Notes: generated by a model from the letters alone, not told the origin. Shown: positions 1 to 8,158, counted from the first letter of the stretch. The stretch: 22,256 nucleotides of DNA from Geothermovivens sp964644845 (GCA_964644845.1 CAZXXS010000121.1:1-22256), one strand, 5' to 3'. Program-made: numbers and translations.

Positions 1-161
1 AGCAATTCCGGGTGGTAACCGATTGAACGTGGGCCGCAGTCGAGTAGGCGGTAGCTTGGCCAAGTGTGCAGGTCTGAGCGACGGTTGGGTTGGCAAGGAC
101 TGTGCTTGCGATTTTCTCGGTACGCAACCGGAGCCAACGGATGCAAAGAAGCCCTGTCCGA

Positions 162-215
162 AGCCGCGTTCACGGGGCGGTTGGTCACGTAGCCCGGGGA
201 TTTGATCCCCGGGCG
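162..215 (+). repeat. 54-bp dispersed repeat, copy A (two-hairpin element)
   Basis: Identical over 54 bp to the copy at 418-471, and one base different from the copy at 616-669. It contains a GC hairpin (GCCGCG, loop TTCA, CGGGGC, one mismatch), a linker, then a perfect 9-bp stem CCCGGGGAT / ATCCCCGGG with a 3-nt loop. Non-coding, and no inverted termini or transposase were seen. It resembles a REP-like intergenic element in design, but I do not recognise the family. Confidence 0.85.
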
Positions 216-312
216 GAGGGCGTTTTCCGCAATTTCCTGGCAGCGAGGGCCTTCCACGAAGCGCACGTCAGGTGTTCGGGGGGCGAGCAGTTTGTTCTTG
301 GATGGCCGTTGC

Positions 313-362
313 GCAGCAGAGTGAACTCTGCTGCTGTGTGGCGCGTCCGCCTGGGCGGACGC
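313..362 (-). repeat. Two-hairpin element, different arms
   Basis: Two adjacent perfect inverted repeats: GCAGCAGAGT / ACTCTGCTGC at 313-334 and GCGTCCGCC / GGCGGACGC at 343-362, separated by 8 nt. Read on the minus strand this gives a GC hairpin, a short linker, then a hairpin with loop TTCA closed by a G-C pair. That is the same order as the other elements in the window but with different stem sequences. Confidence 0.75.
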
Positions 363-417
363 ACTGGCAGCCCGGCCCGCATTTTGGTGGACGGTTGATT
401 CCAAAGGCTACGATTTG

Positions 418-471
418 AGCCGCGTTCACGGGGCGGTTGGTCACGTAGCCCGGGGATTTGATCCCCGGGCG
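418..471 (+). repeat. 54-bp dispersed repeat, copy B (two-hairpin element)
   Basis: Exact 54-bp duplicate of 162-215, lying 202 bp downstream of it. It has the same imperfect first hairpin and perfect CCCGGGGAT / ATCCCCGGG second hairpin. The exact identity points to recent duplication or maintained function. Confidence 0.85.
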
Positions 472-615
472 TTGCGGCTTTCCGCACGGTTTCTTGACGG
501 TGAGAAGTTCTCTTCAGGGCACCAACACACTGCGCGGCGAGTGTTCGAGAATCCCACGGTCTTTCGTGGCAACTGTCCTTGGGTCTTGCTGAGTTGATGC
601 GGAGGAGCTGACTCG

Positions 616-669
616 AGCCGCGTTCACGCGGCGGTTGGTCACGTAGCCCGGGGATTTGATCCCCGGGCG
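616..669 (+). repeat. 54-bp dispersed repeat, copy C (two-hairpin element)
   Basis: Differs from copies A and B by one base (C for G at 629). That base completes the first hairpin into a perfect stem, GCCGCG - TTCA - CGCGGC (617-632). The second hairpin CCCGGGGAT / ATCCCCGGG is unchanged. It lies 144 bp after copy B and ends about 110 bp before the GH31 start codon. Confidence 0.85.
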
Positions 670-698
670 AACACCACGATTTTTCGACAGCGAGAGGC

Positions 699-736
699 CG
701 TCGTAGTTGTGGCCTACGACGAAAAGTTGTAACTTT
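699..736. promoter_or_regulatory. Two adjacent inverted repeats upstream of the GH31 gene
   Basis: CGTCGTAG / CTACGACG (699-706 and 714-721, 7-nt loop) is followed at once by AAAGTT-GT-AACTTT (723-736). Both are perfect and end about 45 bp before the GH31 start. They could be an operator or leader RNA structure controlling that gene. No convincing -35/-10 pair was seen around them, so a regulatory role is inference from position and symmetry. Confidence 0.35.
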
Positions 737-769
737 CCGGCACCCATCCCGACAGCGCGGTTTCCAGGT

Positions 770-775
770 AGGAGG
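770..775 (+). promoter_or_regulatory. Shine-Dalgarno AGGAGG for the GH31 gene
   Basis: A consensus AGGAGG sits 5 nt before ATG 781. An in-frame GTG at 775 overlaps the Shine-Dalgarno itself, so the ATG is the better start. Confidence 0.85.
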
Positions 776-780
776 TGGCA

Positions 781-3117
781 ATGGCTACGACGAATTTCTT
801 TGAGGTACTCACCAGAAGGCTGGAGCTGCTGGTGTTCGCAGTGTTCCCTCTCGTGGCGACGGCGCAAGACGCCAGACCACCGCTGACGCCCCGCTGGGTC
901 TTTATGCCGTGGATGTGGGAAGACGACGAGAACACAGCCGAAGCCGTCTGGGATTTGGTGCGTGGCTGCGAACGGAACGACATTCCGCTTGGGGCGGTGA
1001 TCATCGACAGTCCCTGGGAGCCCGCTTACAACAATTTCCGTTTCGACACAACCCGCTACCCGAATCCCAGGCAGTTTATCGCCCAGCTTCACGCGCACGG
1101 CGTGCACGCCATCATGTGGATTACCAGCATGATCAACGTTTCCTCAAAAGATGCCGGAGCAGACACGGCGCTGTGGCGCTACTGCAAGGAACACGGCTAC
1201 TTCCTCCAAGACGGCGTGTTGAAGGATTGGTGGAAGGGCAGGGGCAGTTTCTTCGACTTTACGAATCCTGAGGCTGTTGGCTTCTGGAAGACCTTGATGG
1301 ACACAGCGTTCGCCTACGGCATTGACGGCTGGAAGACGGACGGCACGGATTCCTTCAGCGGTCTGTTGCAGGCCTACATCGGCCCGATCGACCAGAACAC
1401 GTACGCGCGCTACTACTACTGCACGTTTGCCAAGTACACGCAGGAAAAACTGGGCATCGACCGCGGCATGATCGTGGCCAGACCACGAATCCACGGGCGC
1501 AACCGCTGCCCGGTTGACTGCTTGATCAGTGGCTGGGTTGGAGACCAGCGGAAAGATTGGTCGGAAGGCGGGTTTCTCGAGGCCCTGTCCGACATTTTTG
1601 ACTCAGCTCGCCACGGCTACGCGGTGATTGGCTCTGACATCGGTGGCTACAGCCACCGGCAGGCCATCGACAAGCACCTCTACGTTCGCTGGGCGCAGTT
1701 CGGTGCGCTCTGTCCGGTAATGGAAACGGGAGGGCTCGGAGACCACCGCCCCTGGAGCTTCGACACCGAAACCCTTGAGATTTACCGTTACTACGCCAAG
1801 CTGCACACGGAGTTGATTCCTTACCTCTACAGCGAGATGATCCGTGCGCACAAATTCGGAGGAGGGATTATCCGGCCCGTCGACGGACAGTGGGAGTACA
1901 CGTTAGGGCCAGACCTGCTGGTTGCTGTGATCTACCGCGACGTGCAGTGGCGTGAGGTGCGCTTGCCGGAAGGGCTTTGGGTGGATTACTGGAACGAAGA
2001 CGCCGTTTACCCCGGCGAAATGCGCGCCGGAGCCGACGCCCCGTTGAGTCGTTTGCCTTTGTACTTCAGGGCCGGGAGCGCAATCCCGTTGGAGGTTGCG
2101 GATTCAAGCACGGGCCACGGCAACACCTCGTCTGCCGGGTACACCACGATTCTGATTTTCCCTTCCCACGAGAGAACGACTCGTACTTTCTACACCGGCG
2201 TCGACGACAGTTTCACGGTGGATTTCCAGCTCCGAACCCCGACGAGCGTAGCCGGTGAGGTGGACCTTACGCTGCGCGGCGACGCAGGGCACACGCTGCT
2301 CCGCGTGTGGACACCAACGCGCTGTGTCAGGGTGGGAAGCTCGATCCGCGGGGAGCTTGCCCTTTTCGATGGTCGGGAAGCATTCGACGCTGCTCAGCAG
2401 GGTGCGTACTGGGATGGCCGGCACGTCTGGGTCAAACTTCCGCATTTTCGCGACGAGCGTTTGCAGTTTCGACTCGCAAGGGACAACGTACCACCGCGGC
2501 TGCTCCAGGTGTACAGCCCTGAGCCAACGCAAATGAATGTGTTTTTCTCGGAACCGGTTGCCCCGGATGATGCTGCTGATTTGCGGAACTACACAATTCG
2601 TGCTGTTGGGCTGGCGGGACACGAGCGGCAGAGCACGACACTGAACAGTCCCCGCGTACTCAGCGTCCGGATGCATCCTACAGCGCGCGCTGCGATCCTG
2701 ACGACGGATCCGTTGCTGCCTGGTGTCACGTACGAAGTCACAGTTGCGTCGCTCGTGGACAGGGCGGGCAACGCATCCCACGATTTGCACGCGAGGGTTT
2801 CGCTGGCTGCAAGCCCGAGCGGCCAGGTTCCGTTACTAACAGAACTCTGGCTACCGTACCCAAATCCAGCCCGCAGCGAGGTTGTGATCAGGGTAGACAT
2901 GCCTCGGAACACCTGGGCACGGCTCACGGTCTACGACGTTACCGGTAGACAGGTTCGACAACTTGTGGACGCGGAGCTCCCCGCGGGCCAGTTGTCCTTC
3001 CTCTGGCGCGGACAAGACGACGCCGGCCGAAAGGTTGCGAGTGGCACCTACCTGGTTGTCCTGGAGACTCCGACGGTGAGGCAGACACAGAAGCTTGTGT
3101 GGGGAGGGACAAACTAA
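781..3117 (+). CDS. Secreted glycoside hydrolase family 31 with C-terminal sorting-type Ig domain
   Basis: 778-aa alpha-glycosidase of the GH31 type (alpha-glucosidase/alpha-xylosidase class; substrate not readable). Residues 1-29 form a signal peptide ending ...VATAQ. The (beta/alpha)8 barrel runs from about 35 to 355. The nucleophile motif is GWKTDGTD (Asp187 likely) and the acid/base lies in WVGDQRKDW (Asp255); GSDIGGY at 285-291 is also typical. A proximal beta-sandwich follows (about 360-450), then an SbsA/Big_5-like Ig domain (about 569-676). The tail at 686-774 is a FlgD-Ig/T9SS-like module (YPNPARSEV, VYDVTGRQVRQL, ASGTYLVVLE). The N-terminal mutarotase-like sandwich usual in GH31 is absent. 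The stop overlaps the convergent kinase gene by 4 bp. Family assignment is firm; type IX secretion is inferred from the tail. Confidence 0.9.
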   Translation: MATTNFFEVLTRRLELLVFAVFPLVATAQDARPPLTPRWVFMPWMWEDDENTAEAVWDLVRGCERNDIPLGAVIIDSPWEPAYNNFRFDTTRYPNPRQFIAQLHAHGVHAIMWITSMINVSSKDAGADTALWRYCKEHGYFLQDGVLKDWWKGRGSFFDFTNPEAVGFWKTLMDTAFAYGIDGWKTDGTDSFSGLLQAYIGPIDQNTYARYYYCTFAKYTQEKLGIDRGMIVARPRIHGRNRCPVDCLISGWVGDQRKDWSEGGFLEALSDIFDSARHGYAVIGSDIGGYSHRQAIDKHLYVRWAQFGALCPVMETGGLGDHRPWSFDTETLEIYRYYAKLHTELIPYLYSEMIRAHKFGGGIIRPVDGQWEYTLGPDLLVAVIYRDVQWREVRLPEGLWVDYWNEDAVYPGEMRAGADAPLSRLPLYFRAGSAIPLEVADSSTGHGNTSSAGYTTILIFPSHERTTRTFYTGVDDSFTVDFQLRTPTSVAGEVDLTLRGDAGHTLLRVWTPTRCVRVGSSIRGELALFDGREAFDAAQQGAYWDGRHVWVKLPHFRDERLQFRLARDNVPPRLLQVYSPEPTQMNVFFSEPVAPDDAADLRNYTIRAVGLAGHERQSTTLNSPRVLSVRMHPTARAAILTTDPLLPGVTYEVTVASLVDRAGNASHDLHARVSLAASPSGQVPLLTELWLPYPNPARSEVVIRVDMPRNTWARLTVYDVTGRQVRQLVDAELPAGQLSFLWRGQDDAGRKVASGTYLVVLETPTVRQTQKLVWGGTN

Positions 3118-4514
3118 GCGGTGAGGGGCAGCACGACTTCCACCGTTGTGCCCTTGCCGGGCTCGCTTTGAATGTTGATGCTCCCCCCGTGGGCTTCAGC
3201 GATCCATTTGCAGATCGAAAGACCCAGGCCGGAACCACCGAGCTCACGCGAGCGCGATTTGTCCACCCGGTAAAAGCGGTCAAAGATGCGCGGCAGGTCG
3301 TGAGGAGGAATTCCCGGACCGTTGTCCTGCACGGCGACAACGACATGCTTGCCGCGAGGTTCGCAGGTGATGCGAATGGTGGCACCGCGCTGGCTGTACT
3401 TCACGGCATTGTCTACAAGATTCAGGAAAAGCTGGTACAGACGGCTCCGGTCGCCCTGTACAATGCCGCAAGAGGTAACGTCGGCGTGAATCCGTTGGCC
3501 CTTGGCGGCCGCGAGGGTTCGCGCATCTTCAAGAAGACTCTGTAGAAGTTCGCTCAGAACCACGGGTTCACGGGCAAGGGGGATTTTGCCCTCGTCCGCT
3601 CGGGTGAGCAGCAAGAGGTCTTCCACCAGCTTGTTCAACCGGGCCAGCTCCTCGACATCTCGGGTCAACTGGCTGCGCACTTCCGGCGGAAGCGTTTCAT
3701 CGTTGATCTCGTTTTCCCAACGAGCTCTCAGGATGGCGATCGGGGTTTTCAGTTCGTGCGAGGCGTCAGCAATGAAACGCCGCTGGGCCCGGAATGCGGC
3801 TTCGAGACGGTCCAGCATCGCATTGAACGTTTCCGCAAGGCGACTCAGTTCGTCGTTCCTTCCAGGTACGGGAACGCGCGCGGCGAGATTGGCCTGGGAA
3901 ATGCTTTCTGCCCGACTCCGGATGAGTTCCACAGGGCGGAGAGCCCGGTCAGCAAGCCAGTAACCTGTGAAACCCGCAAGAAGCAACGCCACGGGCGCCG
4001 CAATCAGCAGACTCACCATCAGCCGCTCGAGAGGGTCCGACACCTGGTTGGTAGGCAGGGCGAGCTGAACCCAGGCCACGAGCTGACTGCCTCGCCAGAC
4101 GGGGTAAATGACAGCTAAGTAGGAACGGCCGCTTCTGGAAACAAGATCCTCAAAAAAGAAATCAGCACGGTCCCGGAGTTGCCTGGCGCGCGCGTACGGA
4201 AAAGGCCAACCCGATGCAGCCATCGCTGCTGTTTCGTACAGCAGGTTGCCGTCGGCAGCCACGATTCTAATCCACGCACTCAATGCCTCGTTGGCTTCTT
4301 CTTCGCCTTCGTGAAGGACGTCGAACTTGCCTTCTTCGGGATCGTAAGAATCCGCCACGGCGTCGGCCTGCATTTCGAGGGTGTGTTCCAAAGCGCGCAG
4401 CAGTGCCTGACGCATGTTCCAGTAGGCGGTGGCTGAGAAGACGGCAAGAATGGCCGCCAGGGCAGCCACGCTCCAGAATGTCAACCGGGCGCGAATGGAA
4501 CGCAAGTTAGTCAT
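3114..4514 (-). CDS. Membrane sensor histidine kinase
   Basis: 466-aa HAMP-type kinase. TM1 is at about 12-33, an extracytoplasmic sensor region at about 34-164, TM2 at about 165-187 and HAMP at about 188-238. The HisKA helix carries FIADASHELKTPIA with phospho-acceptor His253. The ATPase domain shows N box LVDNAVKYS (around Asn369), G1 box QDNGPGIPP, F box FDRFYR and G2 box GGSGLGLSI. The start is taken as ATG 4514, in ATGACTAA, so the first 8 nt overlap the end of the response-regulator gene and imply translational coupling. A TTG 9 nt earlier is the alternative. The signal sensed cannot be told from sequence. The gene shares a 4-bp tail-to-tail overlap with GH31. Confidence 0.95.
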   Translation of the reverse strand: MTNLRSIRARLTFWSVAALAAILAVFSATAYWNMRQALLRALEHTLEMQADAVADSYDPEEGKFDVLHEGEEEANEALSAWIRIVAADGNLLYETAAMAASGWPFPYARARQLRDRADFFFEDLVSRSGRSYLAVIYPVWRGSQLVAWVQLALPTNQVSDPLERLMVSLLIAAPVALLLAGFTGYWLADRALRPVELIRSRAESISQANLAARVPVPGRNDELSRLAETFNAMLDRLEAAFRAQRRFIADASHELKTPIAILRARWENEINDETLPPEVRSQLTRDVEELARLNKLVEDLLLLTRADEGKIPLAREPVVLSELLQSLLEDARTLAAAKGQRIHADVTSCGIVQGDRSRLYQLFLNLVDNAVKYSQRGATIRITCEPRGKHVVVAVQDNGPGIPPHDLPRIFDRFYRVDKSRSRELGGSGLGLSICKWIAEAHGGSINIQSEPGKGTTVEVVLPLTA

Positions 4515-5196
4515 CTTCCGCAAGTTCCGGGTCTCGCAGTGTGTAGCCCACGCCGCGAACGGTGTGAATCAGCCGTCCTTGAAACGGGGTGTCGATTTTG
4601 CGGCGCAGGTTCTTGATGTGAACGTCGATGAAGTTCGTCATGACGTCGAAGTTGTCGCCCCAGACGTGCTCGGCCAGGGTAAGCCGCGTTAGCACGCGAC
4701 CTTTGTTGCGCAGCAGAAACTCCAGCAGTGCGAATTCCTTCGGGGTCAGATGAATTGATTGCCCCGCCCTGCGCACCTCGCGCGTTGCGGGATTGAGCAC
4801 CAGGTCCCCGGCTGTGAGCTCCGCGCTGTGCTCGCCCGTGGCGCGTCGCAAAAGGGCGCGGACGCGTGCCAGCAGCTCGGCCAGTGCAAACGGTTTCACC
4901 AGGTAGTCGTCTGCACCAGCGTCCAGCCCTGCCACGCGATCTTCCACCTGGCTGCGCGCAGTCAACAACAAAACGGGTGTTTCAACGCGTTCTTCGCGCA
5001 ATTCTCGCAAGACACTGAGTCCGTCTCTACCCGGCAGCATGATGTCCAGCACAATCAGGTCGTAGTCTTCCACGAAGGCCTGTTCGGATGCCGTCGGCCC
5101 GTCGCTGACCACGTCCACCACGTAGCCCTCACGCCGCAGATGTTTGGCAACAGCGTCCGCAAGCAGCGGATCGTCTTCGACCACCAGAATCCGCAC
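4507..5196 (-). CDS. OmpR/PhoB-family response regulator
   Basis: 229-aa two-component regulator. The receiver domain has acidic pocket VEDD (7-9), phospho-acceptor Asp51 in LIVLDIMLPG, Thr79 and Lys101 (LVKPF). The C-terminal winged helix includes LTPKEFALLEFLLRNKG and ends IHTVRGVGYTL, as in OmpR/PhoB proteins. It starts at GTG 5196 with GGAG 8 nt upstream and directly precedes the kinase, overlapping it by 8 nt. It is the obvious candidate regulator of genes in this locus, but no repeated half-sites that would identify its operator were recognised. Confidence 0.95.
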   Translation of the reverse strand: MRILVVEDDPLLADAVAKHLRREGYVVDVVSDGPTASEQAFVEDYDLIVLDIMLPGRDGLSVLRELREERVETPVLLLTARSQVEDRVAGLDAGADDYLVKPFALAELLARVRALLRRATGEHSAELTAGDLVLNPATREVRRAGQSIHLTPKEFALLEFLLRNKGRVLTRLTLAEHVWGDNFDVMTNFIDVHIKNLRRKIDTPFQGRLIHTVRGVGYTLRDPELAEDD

Positions 5197-5239
5197 GATT
5201 GAGGCTCCGACTTCTGGGCTTCCCTACCTCCAAGCCGAT

Positions 5240-5279
5240 CGGTTCCCTGGCAAACAGGAACCGGCGAGATCTTCTCGCC
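5240..5279. terminator. Two back-to-back hairpins between phosphoesterase and regulator genes
   Basis: CGGTTCC...GGAACCG (5240-5263, with an inner CTG/CAG extension and one bulge) is followed by GGCGAGA-TCT-TCTCGCC (5263-5279). They sit 9-48 nt past the stop of the minus-strand phosphoesterase gene and before the response-regulator start. No T-tract follows, so this may be a Rho-type end, a mRNA-processing site or an attenuator rather than a classic intrinsic terminator. Confidence 0.45.
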
Positions 5280-5287
5280 TGGCCTCG

Positions 5288-8038
5288 TTAGTCGTCGTCT
5301 GTGCCCGCGTAGGCCACGGGGTAAGGCGCGTCACCCTTCGTAGCGAACCAGATGATCCGGTTCCACAGATCGTCGTCGCCAGTGTCGATGGCGTCGAATT
5401 GGGGGGCCAGTGAAAGTTCTGCAAAGTGTCTGGCTTTGCCCCGTAGGGACTGCACCGGTGGGTTAAGTTCATCCAGAGGAATCCTGTTCGTGACCGCCGT
5501 GTAGGGGGTAAGATCCGGTCTCTGTGTGAAACAGTCGGTCATGAGCTTGGCTGCGGCGTCCAGCTGGTTCATCGGTGGAAGCCCGAGGATTTGCTCCATC
5601 GTTCGGAGCAGGGAAACCTGGTTGTAGTTCGTGTGCACGGTTTTGCCGAGGCGCGAGTAAGCACTGATCACGAATCCAACCGTCCGGTAGGCGGAAACGT
5701 GGTCCCAGCCGTTTTGCGAATCATCCTCTGTGACGAAGATGACCGTGTTCTTCCAGAAACGGCTGTGCGAGAGAGCTTCCACAATGCGGCCAAGCGCCAG
5801 ATCGTTGTCGGCTACGCAGGCCCGCGGAGTCGGACGGTCGGGGCGTAGACCTGCAGTGTGGTCGGCTGGTAGCGCCATGATCATGAGCTCGGGAAACTGG
5901 TCTCCCGGCATCTGTTCGTACTGGTGCAGCTCTTTGATGAAGCGATCGGCCCTGAGGACATCGGGGATGTCGTGAGCGTAGCCGGGGTAGTTGGGAGAAA
6001 GCAGGTCGTTTACCAGATCGATTGTACTGAAGTTCTTGAAAGTGAACGCGTTTTGGCCGGAAATGAAATCGTTGTAAATGTCGGACCAGTGAGGCCAGCG
6101 ATCGTGATCCCAATCTACGAAACACGCCTCACCGTAGATGCGGACTCGCTTGCCGTGCAGCAGCGCGTTGTTCCAGATAAAACCGTACCGAGGGTACACC
6201 AGAGCGTCGTAGGGAACGTGGTCGTAGCTTCGGAACCAGCCACGAACGTTCTTTTCGATGTAGTCCGTTACAATTCCCGAATCCGTCCACTGATGGCCTT
6301 CGGAAGAACTTTTGCCGGAAGCGTGGTAGTTGTCCAACAGGAGAAATTCACGCGCGAGCTGGTGGTGGTTTGGCGTCACCTCTTCACCGAAGACGCAGAG
6401 GCTGGAATCGCCATTTCCCTCCGGCATGTCGCCGAGAATCTGATCGTAAGTTCGGTTTTCCTTGATGATGTAAAGCACGTGCTTGAAGACCGACGGTTCG
6501 CCCAGCCGCTCTGGAACGGGGACGGGGGGAACGGTACGCCGTGGCAAGCTCTCGGCAAGCTCTGCACGAAAGGCCAGGTTGTTGGCGCGTACGCGCGACG
6601 TGTAGCGAGCCAGCGTCACGGCAGCGGGCACGCGAACGATGCTCACAGACGCCATTTGACGGTGTGCGTTGAAAGCACCAGCCGTGGAAATGATCCGCCC
6701 ACGTGGTCCCTTCATTTTGAAATCGGGATCGTTCGTGCCCTTGGGCACGGTTGCACGAGGGCCAATTGCCTCCAGATTGGCCACGTAGAGAGTGCGGCCG
6801 TCTTTGGACACGGCTAAACCGGTTGGGTAAGCCTCGGTCGGAATGAAACCAAGAACTTTGCTTTCGGAAGCGGCGGCTGACGTACAAGCTCTCCGGCCGA
6901 GACGCACAACCGCAACCGCATTGTCCATGCCGTTGGCAACGTAGAGCGTAGTGCCATCTGGAGAGATCTCAACGGCGTTGGGCGAGTCTCCGATCAGATG
7001 GTCGCTGGTTGTGAGCAGGCGAACGGAGATGGTTTCGACAACCTGGTTGGTCCGGGTGTCGATCACAGACACGTTGTCGGAGTTGCCGTTGGCTACGTAA
7101 ACGAAACGCTCGTCCGGACTGGCTACAATGTCGTTCGGGTGCAAACCAACCGGGATCTCGGTTACCACGTCGCCGGTGGTGACGCTCACCACGCTAACTG
7201 TACCGTTGTTCACCGCGCCCGTTACCGAGTCCACAACGGCGGGATCCCACGGCGTGCCCGCTGTCACGTCGCCAGGCTTCGGATGTCTGCCGCCCCAATT
7301 TGTCACGTACAACTTGCCGTCTGCGAAAGCAAGGCCGTAAGGGGCGACGCCAACCTTCGTTCTCCACACTACTGTGTTACTACGCGAAAGGTCAAGTTTG
7401 ACGACCTCGTTGTTGCCGTTGAGCACGACAAACAAGTAGTTTCCCCGAACCAACATTTCGTTCGGGATGGCGGAAAGCGAGCGACCGTTCGGTTTCTTTT
7501 GCCCCTGGAAGAAAAGGGCTTTTTCCGGAAGAAGTGTCGCTTCGCCGCTCGCGCTCCAGCGCGCCTGCAGCACGATGGATCGGGTTTTGCCGTCGTCGAC
7601 CGACCACAAGACTCTCGATCCGTCCGGCGACCAGCAAATGCCCGACATCGTTGCACGCAGGTGACGGAAGTTCTCGTTGTCGGACCACTTGAATTCGCTG
7701 ATCAGTTGGCCCGTGTTGGCGTCAACGAAGGCAAGCTCGTACCGACTTTTGACAGCAAGCACTCCACCGTCTGGCGACAACGCGCAGTCCAGAGCGTGGT
7801 TCTCAACCCCTTTCAGGCCGAAGTAAACCGATTTTCCCGCTGGTTCGACGACTCTGTTGTAGGGCATGGCCAGCGGTGGTGAGAAGCCCGAAAGTGTGGA
7901 GGTGTCGTACCAGCGTTGAGCGCGGAAGTCGCTGTTCGGACTGTGCCTTTGAGTGCCCGGCGTACGCCCGCAGGTGGTGAACAGCGTAACCGCTGAGAAA
8001 ACAAGCACCACCAAACGAAAAAGCCTCGAGAACAACAT
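5288..8038 (-). CDS. YncE-type beta-propeller fused to phosphoesterase (phospholipase C/acid phosphatase superfamily)
   Basis: 916-aa exported protein. N-terminal hydrophobic signal with a cysteine at 23 (FTTCG; a weak lipobox, so lipoprotein status is uncertain). Residues about 80-480 are a propeller with YVTN/SPDG repeats (LYVTNWG, YVANGNSDNVSVIDT, LYVANGMDNAVAVV, LYVANLEA). Residues about 515-850 are a PF04185-like phosphoesterase, with metal/catalytic motifs KENRTYDQ (526-533), LPADHT (723-728) and TEDDSQNGWDH (770-780). The start at ATG 8038 is chosen for the Shine-Dalgarno AGGAGA 9 nt upstream and because the signal peptide begins there; the 21-residue upstream extension is rejected. 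Family members hydrolyse phosphomonoesters or phospholipids; the substrate here is unknown. Confidence 0.9.
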   Translation of the reverse strand: MLFSRLFRLVVLVFSAVTLFTTCGRTPGTQRHSPNSDFRAQRWYDTSTLSGFSPPLAMPYNRVVEPAGKSVYFGLKGVENHALDCALSPDGGVLAVKSRYELAFVDANTGQLISEFKWSDNENFRHLRATMSGICWSPDGSRVLWSVDDGKTRSIVLQARWSASGEATLLPEKALFFQGQKKPNGRSLSAIPNEMLVRGNYLFVVLNGNNEVVKLDLSRSNTVVWRTKVGVAPYGLAFADGKLYVTNWGGRHPKPGDVTAGTPWDPAVVDSVTGAVNNGTVSVVSVTTGDVVTEIPVGLHPNDIVASPDERFVYVANGNSDNVSVIDTRTNQVVETISVRLLTTSDHLIGDSPNAVEISPDGTTLYVANGMDNAVAVVRLGRRACTSAAASESKVLGFIPTEAYPTGLAVSKDGRTLYVANLEAIGPRATVPKGTNDPDFKMKGPRGRIISTAGAFNAHRQMASVSIVRVPAAVTLARYTSRVRANNLAFRAELAESLPRRTVPPVPVPERLGEPSVFKHVLYIIKENRTYDQILGDMPEGNGDSSLCVFGEEVTPNHHQLAREFLLLDNYHASGKSSSEGHQWTDSGIVTDYIEKNVRGWFRSYDHVPYDALVYPRYGFIWNNALLHGKRVRIYGEACFVDWDHDRWPHWSDIYNDFISGQNAFTFKNFSTIDLVNDLLSPNYPGYAHDIPDVLRADRFIKELHQYEQMPGDQFPELMIMALPADHTAGLRPDRPTPRACVADNDLALGRIVEALSHSRFWKNTVIFVTEDDSQNGWDHVSAYRTVGFVISAYSRLGKTVHTNYNQVSLLRTMEQILGLPPMNQLDAAAKLMTDCFTQRPDLTPYTAVTNRIPLDELNPPVQSLRGKARHFAELSLAPQFDAIDTGDDDLWNRIIWFATKGDAPYPVAYAGTDDD

Positions 8039-8047
8039 CTGCTCGTG

Positions 8048-8053
8048 TCTCCT
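8048..8053 (-). promoter_or_regulatory. Shine-Dalgarno AGGAGA deciding the propeller-phosphoesterase start
   Basis: It lies 9 nt upstream of ATG 8038 on the minus strand. It supports that codon over an in-frame start 63 nt further upstream, which lacks a signal peptide at its N terminus. Confidence 0.75.
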
Positions 8054-8131
8054 GAGTGTCCTGGTGCGACTGAAATCGGTTCTGAACCAGTGTGTTGCCA
8101 ACCGGTCAAAGCCCTCGCTGCGAAGGCATGT

Positions 8132-8158
8132 CGAGCGGGGTTCGCGGTGAACCGCTCG
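8132..8158. terminator. Stem-loop after the LD-carboxypeptidase gene
   Basis: CGAGCGG(GG)TTC pairs with GAACCGCTCG, giving 10 bp with a 2-nt bulge and a 5-nt loop. It begins about 24 nt downstream of the minus-strand stop at 8182. No T-run follows, so it is a terminator-like or mRNA-stabilising hairpin rather than a proven terminator. Confidence 0.4.

Larger units (their letters stand above)
1..780. other. Gene-free, repeat-rich left flank
   Basis: No ORF here looks like a real gene. The open frames translate the repeats themselves, and one minus-strand frame repeats a GDQIPGL-type phrase only because repeat copies fall in phase. The region holds three 54-bp direct repeats (162-215, 418-471, 616-669), one further two-hairpin element (313-362), and two perfect inverted repeats just upstream of the GH31 gene (699-721 and 723-736). 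After each 54-bp copy comes a weaker shared block, roughly TTTCCGCA then TTTCTTGACAGCGAG (about 223-246, 478-504 and 677-695). A frame ending with a stop at 24-26 could be the tail of a gene entering from the left, but there is too little sequence to say. Confidence 0.7.

Noticed and set aside
1..26. C-terminal tail of a gene entering from the left edge
   Set aside because: Frames end in stops at 16-18 and 24-26, but 5-8 codons are too few to support a gene call.
162..669. CRISPR array
   Set aside because: Repeats are 54 bp with unequal gaps of 202 and 144 bp, contain two hairpins each, and no cas gene is present.
185..781. 198-codon minus-strand open frame across the left repeats with a recurring GDQIPGL phrase
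   Set aside because: The phrase is the translation of the 54-bp DNA repeats, which fall in phase by chance in two copies. No start signal or family character; the repeats recur at spacings that break frame elsewhere.
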